A stretch of 64,000 bases of DNA from Rugalucina vietnamica (GCA_964017185.1 OZ024869.1:6532501-6596500), one strand, 5' to 3'; shown: positions 45,611 through 57,453, counted from the stretch's first letter. The notes: generated by a model not told the origin, from the letters alone. Program-made: numbers and translations.

Positions 45611-46643
45611 CCAGAGGACCAATGGTCCTGTAAACGCTCACCTGAGATCAGCTGCATATACCAATAAACATGTTTGAATATTATGGTATTTAACTCCAGT
45701 GCAGGGGCAGATAAGCCCTTGGGCCATTTTCTTTTTTCAGAATCTTCAATATTCTGTCCATTTGCCAATTTCCTGTTGGCTTTTTCCTTCAAATGACATT
45801 TTAACAGTTTTCCCAATTCAGATGCACAGGCAACCCATGCTGACCTTGCCATAAACTTGGTCAAGGTCATCACAGGGTCATGATTTATATATACATTGGA
45901 GTACTTTAGCCATCGATGCCTCACGCCAAGTTTCCTTGAAATCAGTCTATATACCATATATGGGCATGGGGGCCATCTTGGTCATGTGACCTGGATTTTT
46001 TATATACATATTTGTTACCCCTTCCTATTGATGCTTCACATAAAATTTCGCTTTGATTGGCCAAGCGGTTTCAGAGGAGAAGATGTTTGAATATTATGGA
46101 GATATACATGTATATTGCCCCGGGGTGGGGGCGGATGAGCTCCTGGTGCCCAATTTTTTTCAGAATCATTAATATTCAGTCCTACTGCTCATTTTCTGCA
46201 AGATTTTTCCTTTAAATGACAATTTAACAATTTTTCCCATTCAAATGCATTCGCGACCTATGTTGACCTTGCCGTAAAATAGGTCAAGGTCATCATAGGG
46301 TCATGGTTTATATACACATTGTAGTGCTTGAGCCATTAATGCTTCATGCCAAGTTTGGTTGAAATCGGTCCAGTGGTTCCGGAGAAGAAGATTTTTGAAG
46401 GGTTTTTACCATATATGGGCATGGCGGCCATCTTGGTCATGTGACCTGGATTATTTATATACACATTGGTTCCCCCTTCCCATAGATGCTTCATGTAAAA
46501 TTTGGCTTTGATTGGCCAAGCGGTTTCAGAGGAGAAGATCTTTGAAAATGGTGGACGACGGACGGACGACGGACGGACGGACGGACGACGGAGCATGGGT
46601 ATACTATAAGCTCACCTTGAGAGCCTGACGGCTCAGGTGAGCT
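45611..46643 (-). mobile_element. HINE-like element, copy 7
   Basis: Compact reversed copy of about 1 kb with tail CCAGAGGACCAATGGTCCT, about two monomers of the copy 2 type, GGACGACG minisatellite, and head GGCTCAGGTGAGCT. The 133-aa minus frame at 45556-45957 is an artefact shared with the repeat at 15.5 kb. Confidence 0.8.
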
Positions 46644-47312
46644 AAAAAGTTTTGTTCAAAAACATTTTTGAATAGGGAATCTCTTGGAAGGGAGGTAAAT
46701 GTTTTCCCGCAAAAATTTTAAATTCTAATTATTTAATTATGATTGCTCAAAATTATTATAATTTGACACAAATGACATACCTGAGACAAAATCTTCATGA
46801 TCAGGTAAAAATTCTAGAAAAATATGAATTTTCATGATCATCGATTATCTCCCTTGCCAATGCAAAATCCCTATGCAAAATTCATTTTGGCCATAAAAAA
46901 CTTTATTTGTTAACCGATTTTCAAAATTTTTGCAGGTCCTATTAGGACAAACTAAGATCAAGATTATGACATGAAAATAATTTTTCTGTCATCCCCCATA
47001 CAAAAATTTTCTGCGAAAAACCATTATCAGAGGCAAGTTTTTAGACAGTAGTAATGTCATTTGGTGTTAAGAGTTAATTTTTTTTAATTCAAATATGTGG
47101 AGGATTTACCACGATAAAAATACAAAATCTTGAAGGAATGTGCATTGCATACATGGTATTTGGTGGAATAGCTCTTTAAGGTGGTTACAGTAAATATTTT
47201 AGTTCTCATAAAAATTGTTTTAAAAATCACAATCATTCTCATACACAATAAATGTCTCTATAAACAATATAGATCATGAAAAAAATCTAATTGATTTCCG
47301 ATATAATTTAAA
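46644..47312. other. Intergenic, no gene seen
   Basis: AT-rich sequence with no convincing frame or named repeat. Confidence 0.35.
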
Positions 47313-47555
47313 TGAGCCACATCATGAGAAAATTGGATGTTTGCCTATGCGAAAACAAAGGCGCAGATCAGCTGTGCAGTAACTGCACAGCTGATCAGAA
47401 CCTTTGTTTTCGGTACATGTATAGTACAATTCCTCTACATGTACTTTCTAAATCCGAAATTTTAAGCTTCTAGCCTGCTTCTGTGATTGTACAGCCTGGT
47501 TTGCGTCAGACATGGTCGGATACCCCAAAGTCCGGTTTTCTCGCATCACGGCTCA
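47313..47555. mobile_element. MITE-1, GTGC-arm subtype
   Basis: Ends TGAGCCACATCATGAGAAAA and GGTTTTCTCGCATCACGGCTCA. The core AGCTGTGCAGTAACTGCACAGCT is a perfect stem. Confidence 0.85.
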
Positions 47556-48187
47556 AATGGCTTGGCTCAAACCGTCACTCGTATCTCGTTGTATAAGCGA
47601 TTCTTACGTTTCTATCCATGGACTTGTATTAGACATGGACCTGAGATGTGGGTTTCGGTTATACCTTTTTTCTTTCATTCGAAAGATTTTGCATTACGAT
47701 TAAGTGCATTATTTATTCTATAACCGGTATGAGTGTCGCGCTCCTTTTGGCAGTATCAACACAATACTCCCAACTATGACTATCACAACCACTGCGGAGG
47801 CTGGGGGTGTGGTTGGGTGCCTGTGGGGCCGGTTTGGGCCCGCCGGTGGCTTTGTGTTACTGATCGTTCCAGGTCGATACTTCTGTGGTGGTTCTTTTTG
47901 TTTTATGTCTTGGTGTTTGAAATTTTTTGTGCTGTTGGCGCCTTATGTGTGTTTTCATATTTTTAGTTAAGTTAAGGTAACTGAGTGGCCACCTATTGGG
48001 AAAATAGCTGCTCATTCGGCTTACGATATGTTTCATGGTATAAGTACCTGATTGTTAGTTTGGTTTTTTCCCACCTCGGTTTTTGGAGTGGGAGTCTTTT
48101 TCTGGTTGCGCCTTTTCCTGGTCTTTGCCTGCTTGTGCCTTTTTACTGATTGTTTGATTTTTTACTGGCTTCATCTGAGAAATAAAT
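47556..48187. other. Unassigned T/G-rich segment with overlapping open frames
   Basis: Two overlapping plus frames (47704-47970 and 47733-47966) and a third at 48052-48321 cover G/T-rich sequence unlike its AT-rich surroundings. The GGCTGGGGGTGTGGTTGGGT region is the most G-rich part. I recognise no family. It may be a fragment of an unlisted transposon. Confidence 0.35.
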
Positions 48188-48415
48188 GTGCCGTGTCACG
48201 AGAACACCAGCAATATGGTTTCCCAACAAGTTCTACACAAACCGAGCTGTACAAGCATAGAAGATGGCTAGAGGATGGAAATTTGGATTTAGAAAGTAGA
48301 GGAATAGTACTATTCGTGTAGCAAAAACAAAGGTGCTGATCAGCTTCGCAGTTACTGTGATCTGCGCCTTTGTTTTCGCACATGCAAAATGCTGGTTTTC
48401 TCATGATGAGGCTCA
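48188..48415. mobile_element. MITE-1, diverged
   Basis: GTGCCGTGTCACGAGAACAC and GGTTTTCTCATGATGAGGCTCA ends. One core arm, AGCTTCGCAGTTACTG, remains while the other is deleted. Confidence 0.7.
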
Positions 48416-48662
48416 AATACTGCAAGTAGCATCTCTAACTTATAAAGTCGTCACATAGTACCAGATAAAGGATGACAAACAGACAGAAAATGCAATAAAT
48501 TACCATATACAATGTATACTCCTAATCAAAAACATATAATAACAAGTACATTTTTGTCCAGTGAAGACAGTTGTTATTACAGACAAGGGAGCCACATCTT
48601 CGTTAGCTGTTCGGTGGCATCCGTTCCTAATTTTGAACATGACCAAGAATTGTTATCAGATG

Positions 48663-48733
48663 AAACAGACAAGGAATGAATCAAGTTTGGACAAGGAATG
48701 AATCAAGTTTTGTTAAGGAATGAATCAAGTTTG
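48663..48733 (+). repeat. Three tandem copies of about 23 bp
   Basis: ACAAGGAATGAATCAAGTTT is repeated three times with small changes. The flanking 48734-49335 shows no gene. Confidence 0.75.
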
Positions 48734-49335
48734 AAGTTTATGACACACCTTTGTTCAGAAATCCCACACCTTAATGCAACTTTTTTTTATAAATAGCCAG
48801 CTAAATGTCAGATTATAAACTGTTGAGAAACCACCCACCTTAAAAATTTTGATGTTCTCACACCAGTTGAACAATGTTGATATCCTGAAGAAAAAATAAT
48901 GGCTAAAAATAATGTCAGTTAAAAACTATAATGCACAATCTCTAATAGCACTAATCTCAAAGGGATAGATAGGTAAATAGCTGAAATCAAAATTTTCAAT
49001 TTGGGAGTTGTTTCATCAGCTTTACACTTAATAATCATGTTTGAAATGATGTTTATTTGGAGCCTTAATTTAATGCAATTTTGATATATCTCCCTAATGG
49101 ATATTTTCAATACAGTTATTCCTGTTCTTTTGTCAACATGGTAAATGTTAATCATAATGAAATTGGTTGCACCAAATTTTGGCTTTCAACAATAAAGAAA
49201 AGAAAAAAACAAACAAAATCAGCATTCTGACATAGCCACATCATTATTATTATTTGGAATAAGAGGATTTGGGGCACATAAATATTAAAGGGCTACATCA
49301 GAACAAGCATTTAAATCCTTAAAGCCCAAGTCCAT

Positions 49336-49405
49336 ATGAGCTGCATCATGAGAAAACCCTATTTGTTATGGTTGTCTTGACAACCATGCTATCAGCCCTT
49401 TTGTT
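49336..49405. mobile_element. MITE-1, truncated remnant
   Basis: TGAGCTGCATCATGAGAAAA end and CCCTTTTGTTTTC block only. Confidence 0.5.
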
Positions 49406-49719
49406 TTCCCTAAATATAAAGATTTCTCCCTCTTCATAAATCTGAAATTTGAAATTATTAGAAACCTGGAAGAACTTTTATTTTCATTATGCAGCAAATC
49501 TGACATCCTAAATCACTTTCAAATTCAGGAAAAATGTTATAATAATAGCCTGACATCTGAGGGCTTCAATGTATTCAATTACATTTTTTTCTGAATTCAA
49601 TAAAATGTTTTTGAAGTGTTGAATTTAATGTGTTAATGTCTAGATACTAGATGTTATCTTGGGTTTTATTGTCTATAATCTAAAAACAAGAAATACGACC
49701 AAAATTTAAACCAACAAAT

Positions 49720-49930
49720 GTGCTGCCTTTGAGAAAACCAACAATTTGCATAGGCGAAAACAGAGATGCGGATCACTGATCAGGGCCTTTGTTTTCACAT
49801 CTCGGAAAGTACAATCCCTCTTCTTAAATCCGAAATTTCAAGCTTCTAGCTGTTTTCTGTGGCTGTACAGCCCGATTTGTATTGGACCTGCTCGGAAACC
49901 ACATTGTTGGTTTTCTCACAAGATGGCTCA
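49720..49930. mobile_element. MITE-1, core deleted
   Basis: GAGAAAACCAACAATTTGCA at the left and ACATTGTTGGTTTTCTCACA at the right. The palindrome is reduced to GGATCACTGATCAGG. Confidence 0.75.
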
Positions 49931-50276
49931 AATATATTGTTCTATTGCAAACACCCTGTATATGCTGGAAACATAATTTTGTTTGTTTGAATTGATGCAT
50001 AATGTCCCAGTCAACAGCTTTGGTTCTGTTGGGACATTACCTCTATTTTATGGGACTGCATCCAAAACGTGCTTCAAATATAACCACCCAACTAAGCCAA
50101 TAAGGCTTATATGTATGGATGGTTTTACTTGAAACCATTTTTCCTGGGCAGGCTCAGACATGAGCGGTTAACCAGTAATCAGATGCTCAGTAGCATATAA
50201 GCTTTGCCTGGAGGCACAAGCAGCCCATCTATTTCTTTAGGCCCCAATGGGCAGGGGCCCATATTCCTACCCGACT

Positions 50277-50362
50277 GCCCTGGAAACATACTTGACCGCC
50301 CTGGAAACATATTTGACCACCCTGGAAACATATTTGACTGCCCTAGAAACATATTTGAACTA
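50277..50362 (+). repeat. Four tandem copies of a 21-bp unit
   Basis: CCCTGGAAACATATTTGACC recurs four times. Because 21 is a multiple of three, it keeps a 60-aa frame open at 50204-50386 with a seven-residue PGNIFD-type repeat. I do not call a gene. Confidence 0.75.
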
Positions 50363-50554
50363 CCTGGCTTTGGTTTTACAGCATAGATTACAGCTAAGAT
50401 AAGTCATTAAAAATTAAATATAATAATAAGGGTGGTGAAATATGATCCCAAGTTAGGCAGCAGTCAGGACTCAGTCGAGACCAATCTCATTTGTGCTGCA
50501 CAGCTTACTAAAGCTTATCTGTTTGTGACAAAAGACATGTATGATGCACACATA

Positions 50555-50790
50555 TGAGCCGCCCCATGGGAAAACCAACAATCTGCATAGGCGAAAACAA
50601 AGACGCAGATCAGCTTCGCGGTAACCGCGAAGCTGATCAGCACCTTTGTTTTCGCTACTCGGATAGTACAATTCCTCCTCTACTTAACTCCAAAATTTCA
50701 AGCTTCTAGCCTGCTTCTGTAGCTGTACAGGTTGGTTTGTGTCAGACCTGTTCGTAAACCACATTGTTGTTTTTTCCACGAGGCAGCTCA
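50555..50790. mobile_element. MITE-1
   Basis: Ends TGAGCCGCCCCATGGGAAAA and TTTTCCACGAGGCAGCTCA. The core AGCTTCGCGGTAACCGCGAAGCT is a perfect stem. The interval 50791-51628 shows no gene. Confidence 0.85.
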
Positions 50791-51628
50791 TATTTTTAAT
50801 AAGTACAAAGGGTGAGCAACTTTCAACCAACAATTGGTAACAAAAGTGCATAAATATGCCATAATCAGATGAAAATTTAAACATTTTAACAAATAAAAAC
50901 TATATGTGATACTGAAAAAAAAAAGAAGAAAATGTAAAGTTAACAATTATTTACACCAAATTTCCACACCAATTAAGCACCATAACTATATAACATGTAT
51001 TTCATTAAAATGGCAATGTCATAAAACTGGTATTCTACAGGCTGTGGCATATATGAGCTGTTTGTTGTATGACAAACCAATAAAATCATCTGTATTCAAT
51101 AGTAATGCAAACCAGCCTGTGCATTTTCCTAGTTTCATCAGTCTGCATGAAGAAAATTAAGGCCTTTGGCTAGTACTGTAAATTACAAAATTTCCGTGTG
51201 ACTTTTATTTCATGAATTTTAGTTAGTTCTGAACCGAAATCAATGATTTCTTAAACACTTTTGTTTTTATTAGCAAAATCATAGAATTAAGTTCCTGAGA
51301 ATGTTTACTAACTTACAAACTCACAGAACTGATAGAATACATATCAAAAACTGATACGACTGGGTGAATGGCTGGTCCTAGTCTTTCTGAACACACAGAT
51401 TAGACTGTTTTTGTCTTGAAGCAGCTAATGAGATATTTAAAAAATGTTCCACAATATACAGATGGTTATCAAACAGTGTAGACAAAATTCAGACTGTACA
51501 AACCACAAAGTTTAATTTTTCTGAAAATTTTGAACAAGTATGGACACTGTAAAGATCTTTCATGTACAAGTAATCGACATGTCAAATTAATTAAGTCAAA
51601 TAGCCCATTGGGTCACTGTGACACTGTT

Positions 51629-51802
51629 CAAAACATAACTGCACAGCTGAACAGTGCCTCTTTTGCCTCAAAGATAGTACAATGTCTCTTCTTCCTAAAT
51701 CTCAAATTTCAACTTCTAGCCTGTTTATGTGGCAGTACAGTCTGGTTTCTGTTGGACATGATTGGAAACCCAAATTGTTGCTTTTCTCATGCGAAGGCTC
51801 AT
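51629..51802. mobile_element. MITE-1, left-truncated
   Basis: Begins within the core (AACTGCACAGCTGAACAGTG) and runs to the right end TTTTCTCATGCGAAGGCTCA. Confidence 0.65.
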
Positions 51803-51932
51803 ATATATTTTTCTTTCCTCATTGAGGAAGATCAATGATCTGTATATAATACAGAAATAGTGCTTTAGGCTATAATAAAATAAAATATAAGCTATATCCA
51901 AAGAAACTCATATATGTCATATGCATACAACA

Positions 51933-52292
51933 ATAAGAGCTGTCGCAGGACAGCGTAGCTCGCCTGACTTGTGCTTTGCCACTAAATCTATTAAAATCTA
52001 TGACACATGACACTGACCTCAAGGTCACTTAGGTGGGTCATGATGGTACAGCATAAAACTTCAGACCAATATCTACCAACACACAAAGTATCAACTTAAT
52101 CCTTCTACATATTCCATATAGACTTATAAAAGTTCTAAGTCTGTGACCTTGAACTCAGGTGAGTCAAGATGGTACAGCATAAAACTTAAACTTTAACCAA
52201 AAACTTTAACATTTGAGCAACGCCGACGCTTACGCTAACGCCGATGCCAGGGTGACTGCAATAGCTCTTCCTGTACTTTCGTACAGCGAGCT
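51933..52292 (-). mobile_element. HINE-like element, second head family, about 360 bp
   Basis: In the minus sense the head is AGCTCGCTGTACGAAAGTAC, forming a CTGTACGAAAGTACAG hairpin. A CGGCGTTAGCG-type minisatellite (52220-52250) and a short body with AAGGTCACTTAGG follow. The tail is AGGCGAGCTACGCTGTCC, so GGCGAGCT/AGCTCGC are subterminal inverted repeats. The plan matches the AGCTCACC elements but the sequence does not. Confidence 0.6.
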
Positions 52293-52320
52293 AAAAACAG
52301 ACTATTTTACACATTTCAAA

Positions 52321-52550
52321 TGTGGCAGTCCCCATGGTTGAGCGGTTATGAGCGCTGTTTCTTAATCACTCCATCATCTCACCGCTGTGTCTGGTTGGGT
52401 TCGAGCCCCGCACTGGCCACATGTGAGACAAGCCAAGTTCTGCTTGCAGGTGTGCCAGGTGTTTTTTCTCGGGGTTCTCCCGTTTTTGCCCACCTACTGA
52501 TTGGCCCTTCTCATATGAGCTGAAATAATCTTGAAAGGGACGTTAAACTG

Positions 52551-52586
<36 letters not shown>
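52321..52586 (+). mobile_element. tRNA-derived SINE with poly-A tail
   Basis: A box TGGTTGAGCGGTTATGAGCG, B box GGTTCGAGCCCC about 50 bp later, a CTCGGGGTTCTCCCGTTTTT body block, GGGACGTTAAACTGAATTT near the end, then about 29 A. It is oriented plus. Confidence 0.85.
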
Positions 52587-52587
<1 letters not shown>

Positions 52588-52630
52588 ATTTCAAATGTGA
52601 TGAATATCTCCTTTGTCATGTGTGTTTTCT

Positions 52631-52796
52631 ATATAAGTAATAGTTATAGAATGGAGGAGAGGTCAATACGAAAATTATAGACCCGGCACGTGAACTTAAA
52701 GCCGACCGAGCGCAGCGAGGGAGGCTTTAAGTTCACGTGTCGGGTCTATGATTTTCGTATTGACCGATACCGACATTCTATAACTGACTTATATAT
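52631..52796. repeat. Large perfect-type palindrome, about 70-bp arms
   Basis: CACGTGAACTTAAAGCC and GGCTTTAAGTTCACGTG flank a short loop GACCGAGCGCAGCGAGGGA. Outward, GGTCAATACGAAAATTATAG and TTATAGAATG also find complements. It could extrude as a cruciform and may itself be a foldback MITE. Confidence 0.8.
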
Positions 52797-53782
52797 ACCG
52801 GCTCCTTTGTTTCGTTATAATAATTGCTGTTAATATTTAGACATCAAGCCGTTTAGCCTATTCCTGCGCAGCACATTTAGCCCAATTATATTCCGCTTAA
52901 GTTTCTTTCTCGTGACATGGCATAGTGGCTAAACTATCCCACGGACATAACGAGGAAACTAACGTACGGTGAACGATATTTACATTTCCTCGTGCATATA
53001 TGTACAAATAGAACCTTCGCAGTAATTTCCCTTTTAAATGTCCGTAAAACGCATTGCTTATGATTAACGCAAATAATTCAGTACCATTTAAGTATGATTT
53101 TGCATAACTGCATAATTTGCGTAAATTGGTGAGATAGTGTACTGGATCTGTTATGGGCTAATCTCCTTGCTTTAATGACAGAGGACCATTATTATGCCCG
53201 GCTGTTTTGGGGGGAAACAGCTGGTCAAAAATAACTGTGAAGTTTGTTCCTACTGCCAGGTTTTTCATTCACATCACACTAACCCTAACCTTCTACTAAC
53301 ATTGAAGCCAGGGAGCAAGAGCCATTTTCACACAGATATATGTTTCACAGAGATATATGCGACGATTCGCTTTGATATAACGTTTTGGGGAATTGTGAAA
53401 TAATGAAACTTTTTTTTTCTTAACATCTAAAAGGATTTCAAGCACTCTGTAAGAAAGAATTGTATTAAACGTTAGAAAGAATTCAAACAACGATTTGCTA
53501 GAAAAGCTTCCAATCAGTCTGGACGGCATTTAATGACTTTGAACACAGCGAAAATATTATTTTTGTGGTGCATCTGACCCATCACGTAATACCCTTTAGT
53601 TGAGTTTAATATAAAAGTCACCCGCCTAATATTAGCAAACGGTTGATAAGTTTCCCGCCGGATATTATACACCGGTGTATAATAAACGGCGGGAAACTTA
53701 TACACCTCCCGCCAAAACGTCCTTTGTTAAGTAGGCGTATATGTTAGTTAGAGACCTGCTCGAAACAAAGGAGCCAGTATAT
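52792..53782. mobile_element. TIR element GGCTCCTTTGTTTCG, about 990 bp
   Basis: TATATACCGGCTCCTTTGTT pairs with AACAAAGGAGCCAGTATATA at 53763-53782. A further palindrome, TTTCCCGCCGGATATTATAC with GTATAATAAACGGCGGGAAA, lies at about 53650-53698. No transposase is recognised. Confidence 0.6.
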
Positions 53783-53849
53783 AAATGTCTGTTAGATAAA
53801 TTCGGCTCTTACAGTTGTAGGTGCTCCATAGCATTTTCACATAAGTTTC

Positions 53850-53990
53850 AATTTGGTTATGACAATACTTCCCAGTCAACAATTTTTCAGTAATGTTGGG
53901 ACAGAGCCACTGCTTCTTGTGTGTTAACCAATTCTCTGTGAAGCTTTAAGTGTCTTGCTCAATAACACTACTATACACTGCATTTAAAAC
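53850..53990 (-). mobile_element. SINE fragment
   Basis: CCCAGTCAACAATTTTTCAG, GGGACAGAGCCACTGCTTC and GTGTCTTGCTCAATAACAC match the 3' half of the SINE at 58540. The tRNA part is missing. Confidence 0.55.
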
Positions 53991-54161
53991 CAAACATCCT
54001 TCTTATTTCAGCTTAAATTTCAAGAATCTTGCAATCTCACTGCCATAAGAAGTCTGGGTCACTAACATGTAAGACTAGATTTTCTTATGATAATGCTCAT
54101 ATTTTGAAAAATAAATTCAAAGTAACATTTGCATAAACAACCTGCCAGTAGATGAATCAAA

Positions 54162-54397
54162 TGAGCCGCCTCGTGGGAAAACCAACAATCTGCATAGGTG
54201 AAAACAAAGACGCAGATCAGCTTCGCGGTAACCGCGAAGCTGATCAGCGCCTTTGTTTTCGCTACTCGGGTTGTACAATTCCTCTTCTACTTCAATCCGA
54301 AATTTCAAGCTTCTATTTTTTTTCTGTTACTGTGCAGGCCGGTTTGTGTCAGACCTGTTCGAAAACCACATTGTTGGTTTTCCCACGAGATGGCTCA
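54162..54397. mobile_element. MITE-1
   Basis: Ends TGAGCCGCCTCGTGGGAAAA and GGTTTTCCCACGAGATGGCTCA. The core AGCTTCGCGGTAACCGCGAAGCT is a perfect stem. The 91-99-aa frames across it are artefacts. Confidence 0.85.
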
Positions 54398-54464
54398 AAT
54401 ATTACTGTCGTTTGTGAAAGCTTTTAAGTTAAGCATTCTGCTGCTTGTAGCGACTTGCTCATCA

Positions 54465-54757
54465 GGAAAACACGTCCGAGCAATTTATACCCCCTGAAAC
54501 CCCACTTTTATACAGCAAAAACTGGGGTATGAAGGGGCCCACAATCTATGTTTTGGAGCAAAAATAAGAAAGATAGGTATTATTTTTCTTATTTTTGCTC
54601 CAAAACATAGATTGTGGGTACTCGCCAAGGCGGTTCTAACGTGTATCCACAATCTATGCTTTGAGCAAAAATAAGAAAAATATCAACATTTTTCAGCTGA
54701 AAATTTACAATTTTTAAAGCTCAAAAAACCTGTTTATTGCATGGGCAAGTTTTTGTA
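54465..54757 (+). mobile_element. MITE-X, rearranged
   Basis: GGAAAACACGTCCGAGCAAT start and GCATGGGCAAGTTTTTGT end. ATCTATGTTTTGGAGCAAAA appears inverted a second time near 54545, so the hairpin arms are duplicated and part of the central stem is lost. Confidence 0.75.
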
Positions 54758-55178
54758 ATGTTGATAAACATCACCTACAACTAATAATCAAAGGATAAAA
54801 AAAGAAAATACATGTAAATGATTATGAAAACAAAAAAAAGCAAAATTTGTCATGTTTTCTGTATCATGAAACAGGCTAATTTCAAAAGAAAAAATGTCAT
54901 AAGCAACTTCTCAAACTATTATTTTTAGATATTGTTTAATAAACATAATTCCATGCAAAAATAAATTCTAAAAATGGAAATACATGCACAAAAGAAAAAC
55001 AATTATGACTAGGTTAAAGGACGTTAACAGGGCAATCTAATTCTAACTTTAAAGTAAATTACCGGTGACATGATAAAACTAGCACTTTTAACTATAAAGG
55101 TGCAGATCAGCTACGCATTTTCAGACTGATCAGCAGCTTTATTGACCCTATAATATGTTATCTCATGTTAACGTTTAA
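54758..55178. other. Intergenic with a MITE-1 core remnant
   Basis: AAAGGTGCAGATCAGCTACG and CTGATCAGCAGCTTTATTG at 55097-55144 are the eroded centre of a MITE-1. Nothing else is recognised. Confidence 0.5.
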
Positions 55179-56711
55179 CCAGAGGACCAATGGTCCTGTA
55201 AACGCTCACCTGAAACCTGAGATATATACTAATAAACTTGCATGACTAGAATTGTAATATTCATGTATACATATAACCCCAGGGCCGGGTAAGAGCAACC
55301 CCTGGAGTCAATTTCTTTTTCAAATCATAAAACTTCAGACCATTTGCCAATTAACTGCAAGTTTTGCCCTTCAAATGACATTTTAACAATTATCCCCATT
55401 CAAATGCATGGGGGACCTAAGTTGACCTTGCCGTAAAATAGGTCAAGGTCACCCAAGGGTCATGATTTATATAAACTTTGTAGAGTTTCATTGCCTGATG
55501 CTTCATGCCAAGTTTCAAAATCATAGGCCTTTTGGTTCTGGAGAAGATTTTTGAAGGTTTTTGCTATTTATAGCCATGGCGGCCATCTTGGTCATGTGAC
55601 ATTGACCATTTATATAAACTTTCATTCCCACCTCCTAACAATGCTCCTCATAAAGTTTGGCTTTGATTGGCCAAGCAGTTACAGAGAAGAAGATCTTTGA
55701 ATATCGCTGTAATGTACATGTATATTGCCCCGGGTGGGGGCAGACAGACCCCTGGGGTCCAAATTTTTTCAGAATCATCAATCTTAAGTCCATTTACCCA
55801 TTTCCTGCAAGTTTTTCCCTACAAATGAAATTTTAACACTTTTCCCCATTCAAATGCATGAGCGACCTATGTTGACCTTGCCGTAAAATAAGTCAAGGTC
55901 ATCCCAGGGTCATGATTTATATAAACTTTGTAGAGCTCCAGTCACTGATGCTTCACACCAAGTTTCAAAACCATTGGCCTTCTGGTTCTGGAGAAGAAGT
56001 TTTTTAAAGGTTTTTTCTATTTATAGCCATGGCAGCCACCTTGGTCATGTGACCTTGACCATTTATATAAACTTTCTTTCCCCCTTCCCAAGGATGCTCC
56101 ATATGAAGTTTGGCTTTGATTGGCCAAGCGGTTTCAGGGGAGAAGATGTTTCATTATTATGGAAATATACATGTATATAGCCCCGGGGCAGGGGCAGACA
56201 ACCCCCCAGGGGCTAAAATTTTCCATTAACATTAATCTTCTGTCCATTTGCCTATTCCCAGTAAGTTTTACCCATTAAATAGCATTTTACCATTTTTTCC
56301 CATTCAAATGCATTGGCTACCTAAGTTGACCTTGCCGTAAAATAGGTCAAGGTCATCCTAGGGTCATGATTTATATAAACTATGATGGGCCTACGTCCTC
56401 GATGCTACATACCAAGTTTCGTGGAAATCCGCCCACTGGTTATGGAGAAGAAGATTTTTAAAGGTTTTTGCTATTTATAGCCATGGCGGCCATCTTGGTC
56501 ATGTGACCTGGACCATTTATATAAACTTTCGTTCCCCCTTCCTAAGGATGCTCCACATGAAGTTTGGCTTTGATTGGCCAAGCGGTTTCAGAGGAGAAGA
56601 TCTTTGAAATTGTGGACGACGGACGACGGACGACGGACGGACGACGACGGACGGACGCCGGAGCATGGGTATACTATAAGCTCACCTGTGAGCCTTCGGC
56701 TCAGGTGAGCT
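55179..56711 (-). mobile_element. HINE-like element, copy 8
   Basis: The tail CCAGAGGACCAATGGTCCTG is at 55179, followed by about three monomers of the copy 4 type with TATTTATAGCCATGGCGGCC. GGACGACG minisatellite lies at 56615-56660 and the head GGCTCAGGTGAGCT ends at 56711. Confidence 0.8.
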
Positions 56712-56721
56712 AAAAAGGCCT

Positions 56722-56955
56722 GGCCCCAAGGTTATAAAAAAAATTTCATGCTCAACTCAGCTGAGACTAATATTTATCCTACATAAAAATGTTAAAATTG
56801 TTGGCATCTTTACATTTTTGTGCAGGATAAATTAGAGGCTTTGATGGTATAAACTTGAAATTTCAATTTATTTGGGCTACTTCGGCATTTATGACAAGTT
56901 CAAATATTATGCTCGGCTGAATTGAGTGTGAAAAAAGTTTTATAACCTCGGGGCC
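56722..56955. mobile_element. MITE-G, 234 bp (family found in the receptor intron)
   Basis: GGCCCCAAGGTTATAAAAAA at the left pairs with AAGTTTTATAACCTCGGGGCC at the right. The subterminal TCATGCTCAACTCAGCTGAG also pairs inward. It is 11 bp from the head of HINE-like copy 8. The interval 56956-57221 shows no gene. Confidence 0.8.
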
Positions 56956-57221
56956 ACGACAAGTTTTCTCAGTTTGCCATTCCCACTTTGCATTATCATG
57001 GCTCAGAGCTCAATATCATAGCTAAAAGATAAACCAACTCAAAATAAATCTTGTACCATTCCTATAGTGTAACACGAAAAGGTCTACTGGATCCAAGAAT
57101 TTTGGAATGTAGGCATTTACAACCTGATTTTCATAAGAACCTATCTAATGACAAAACCAACAAAATCACTGTGTCATCAGAATCAAAGCACATCAACCTC
57201 ATCAATCACTTACTAATACAT

Positions 57222-57453
57222 GTGGGCTGTGTCATGAGAACACCAACAATGTGGTTTACGAACAGGGCCGACACAAACTGAGCTGTTCAAGCACAGAACA
57301 TGGCTAGAGGCTGGAAATTTTGGATTTAGAAAGCAGAGGAATTGTACAACCCGTGTAGCGAAAACAAAGGCGCTGATCAGCTTTGCAGTTACTGCATAGC
57401 TGATCTGCGCCTTTATTTTCGCATATGCAAAATGTTTTTTCTAAACGCTGCTC
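57222..57453. mobile_element. MITE-1, diverged
   Basis: GGCTGTGTCATGAGAACACC start and a decayed GCTCA end. The core AGCTTTGCAGTTACTGCATAGCT keeps most of the stem. Confidence 0.75.
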
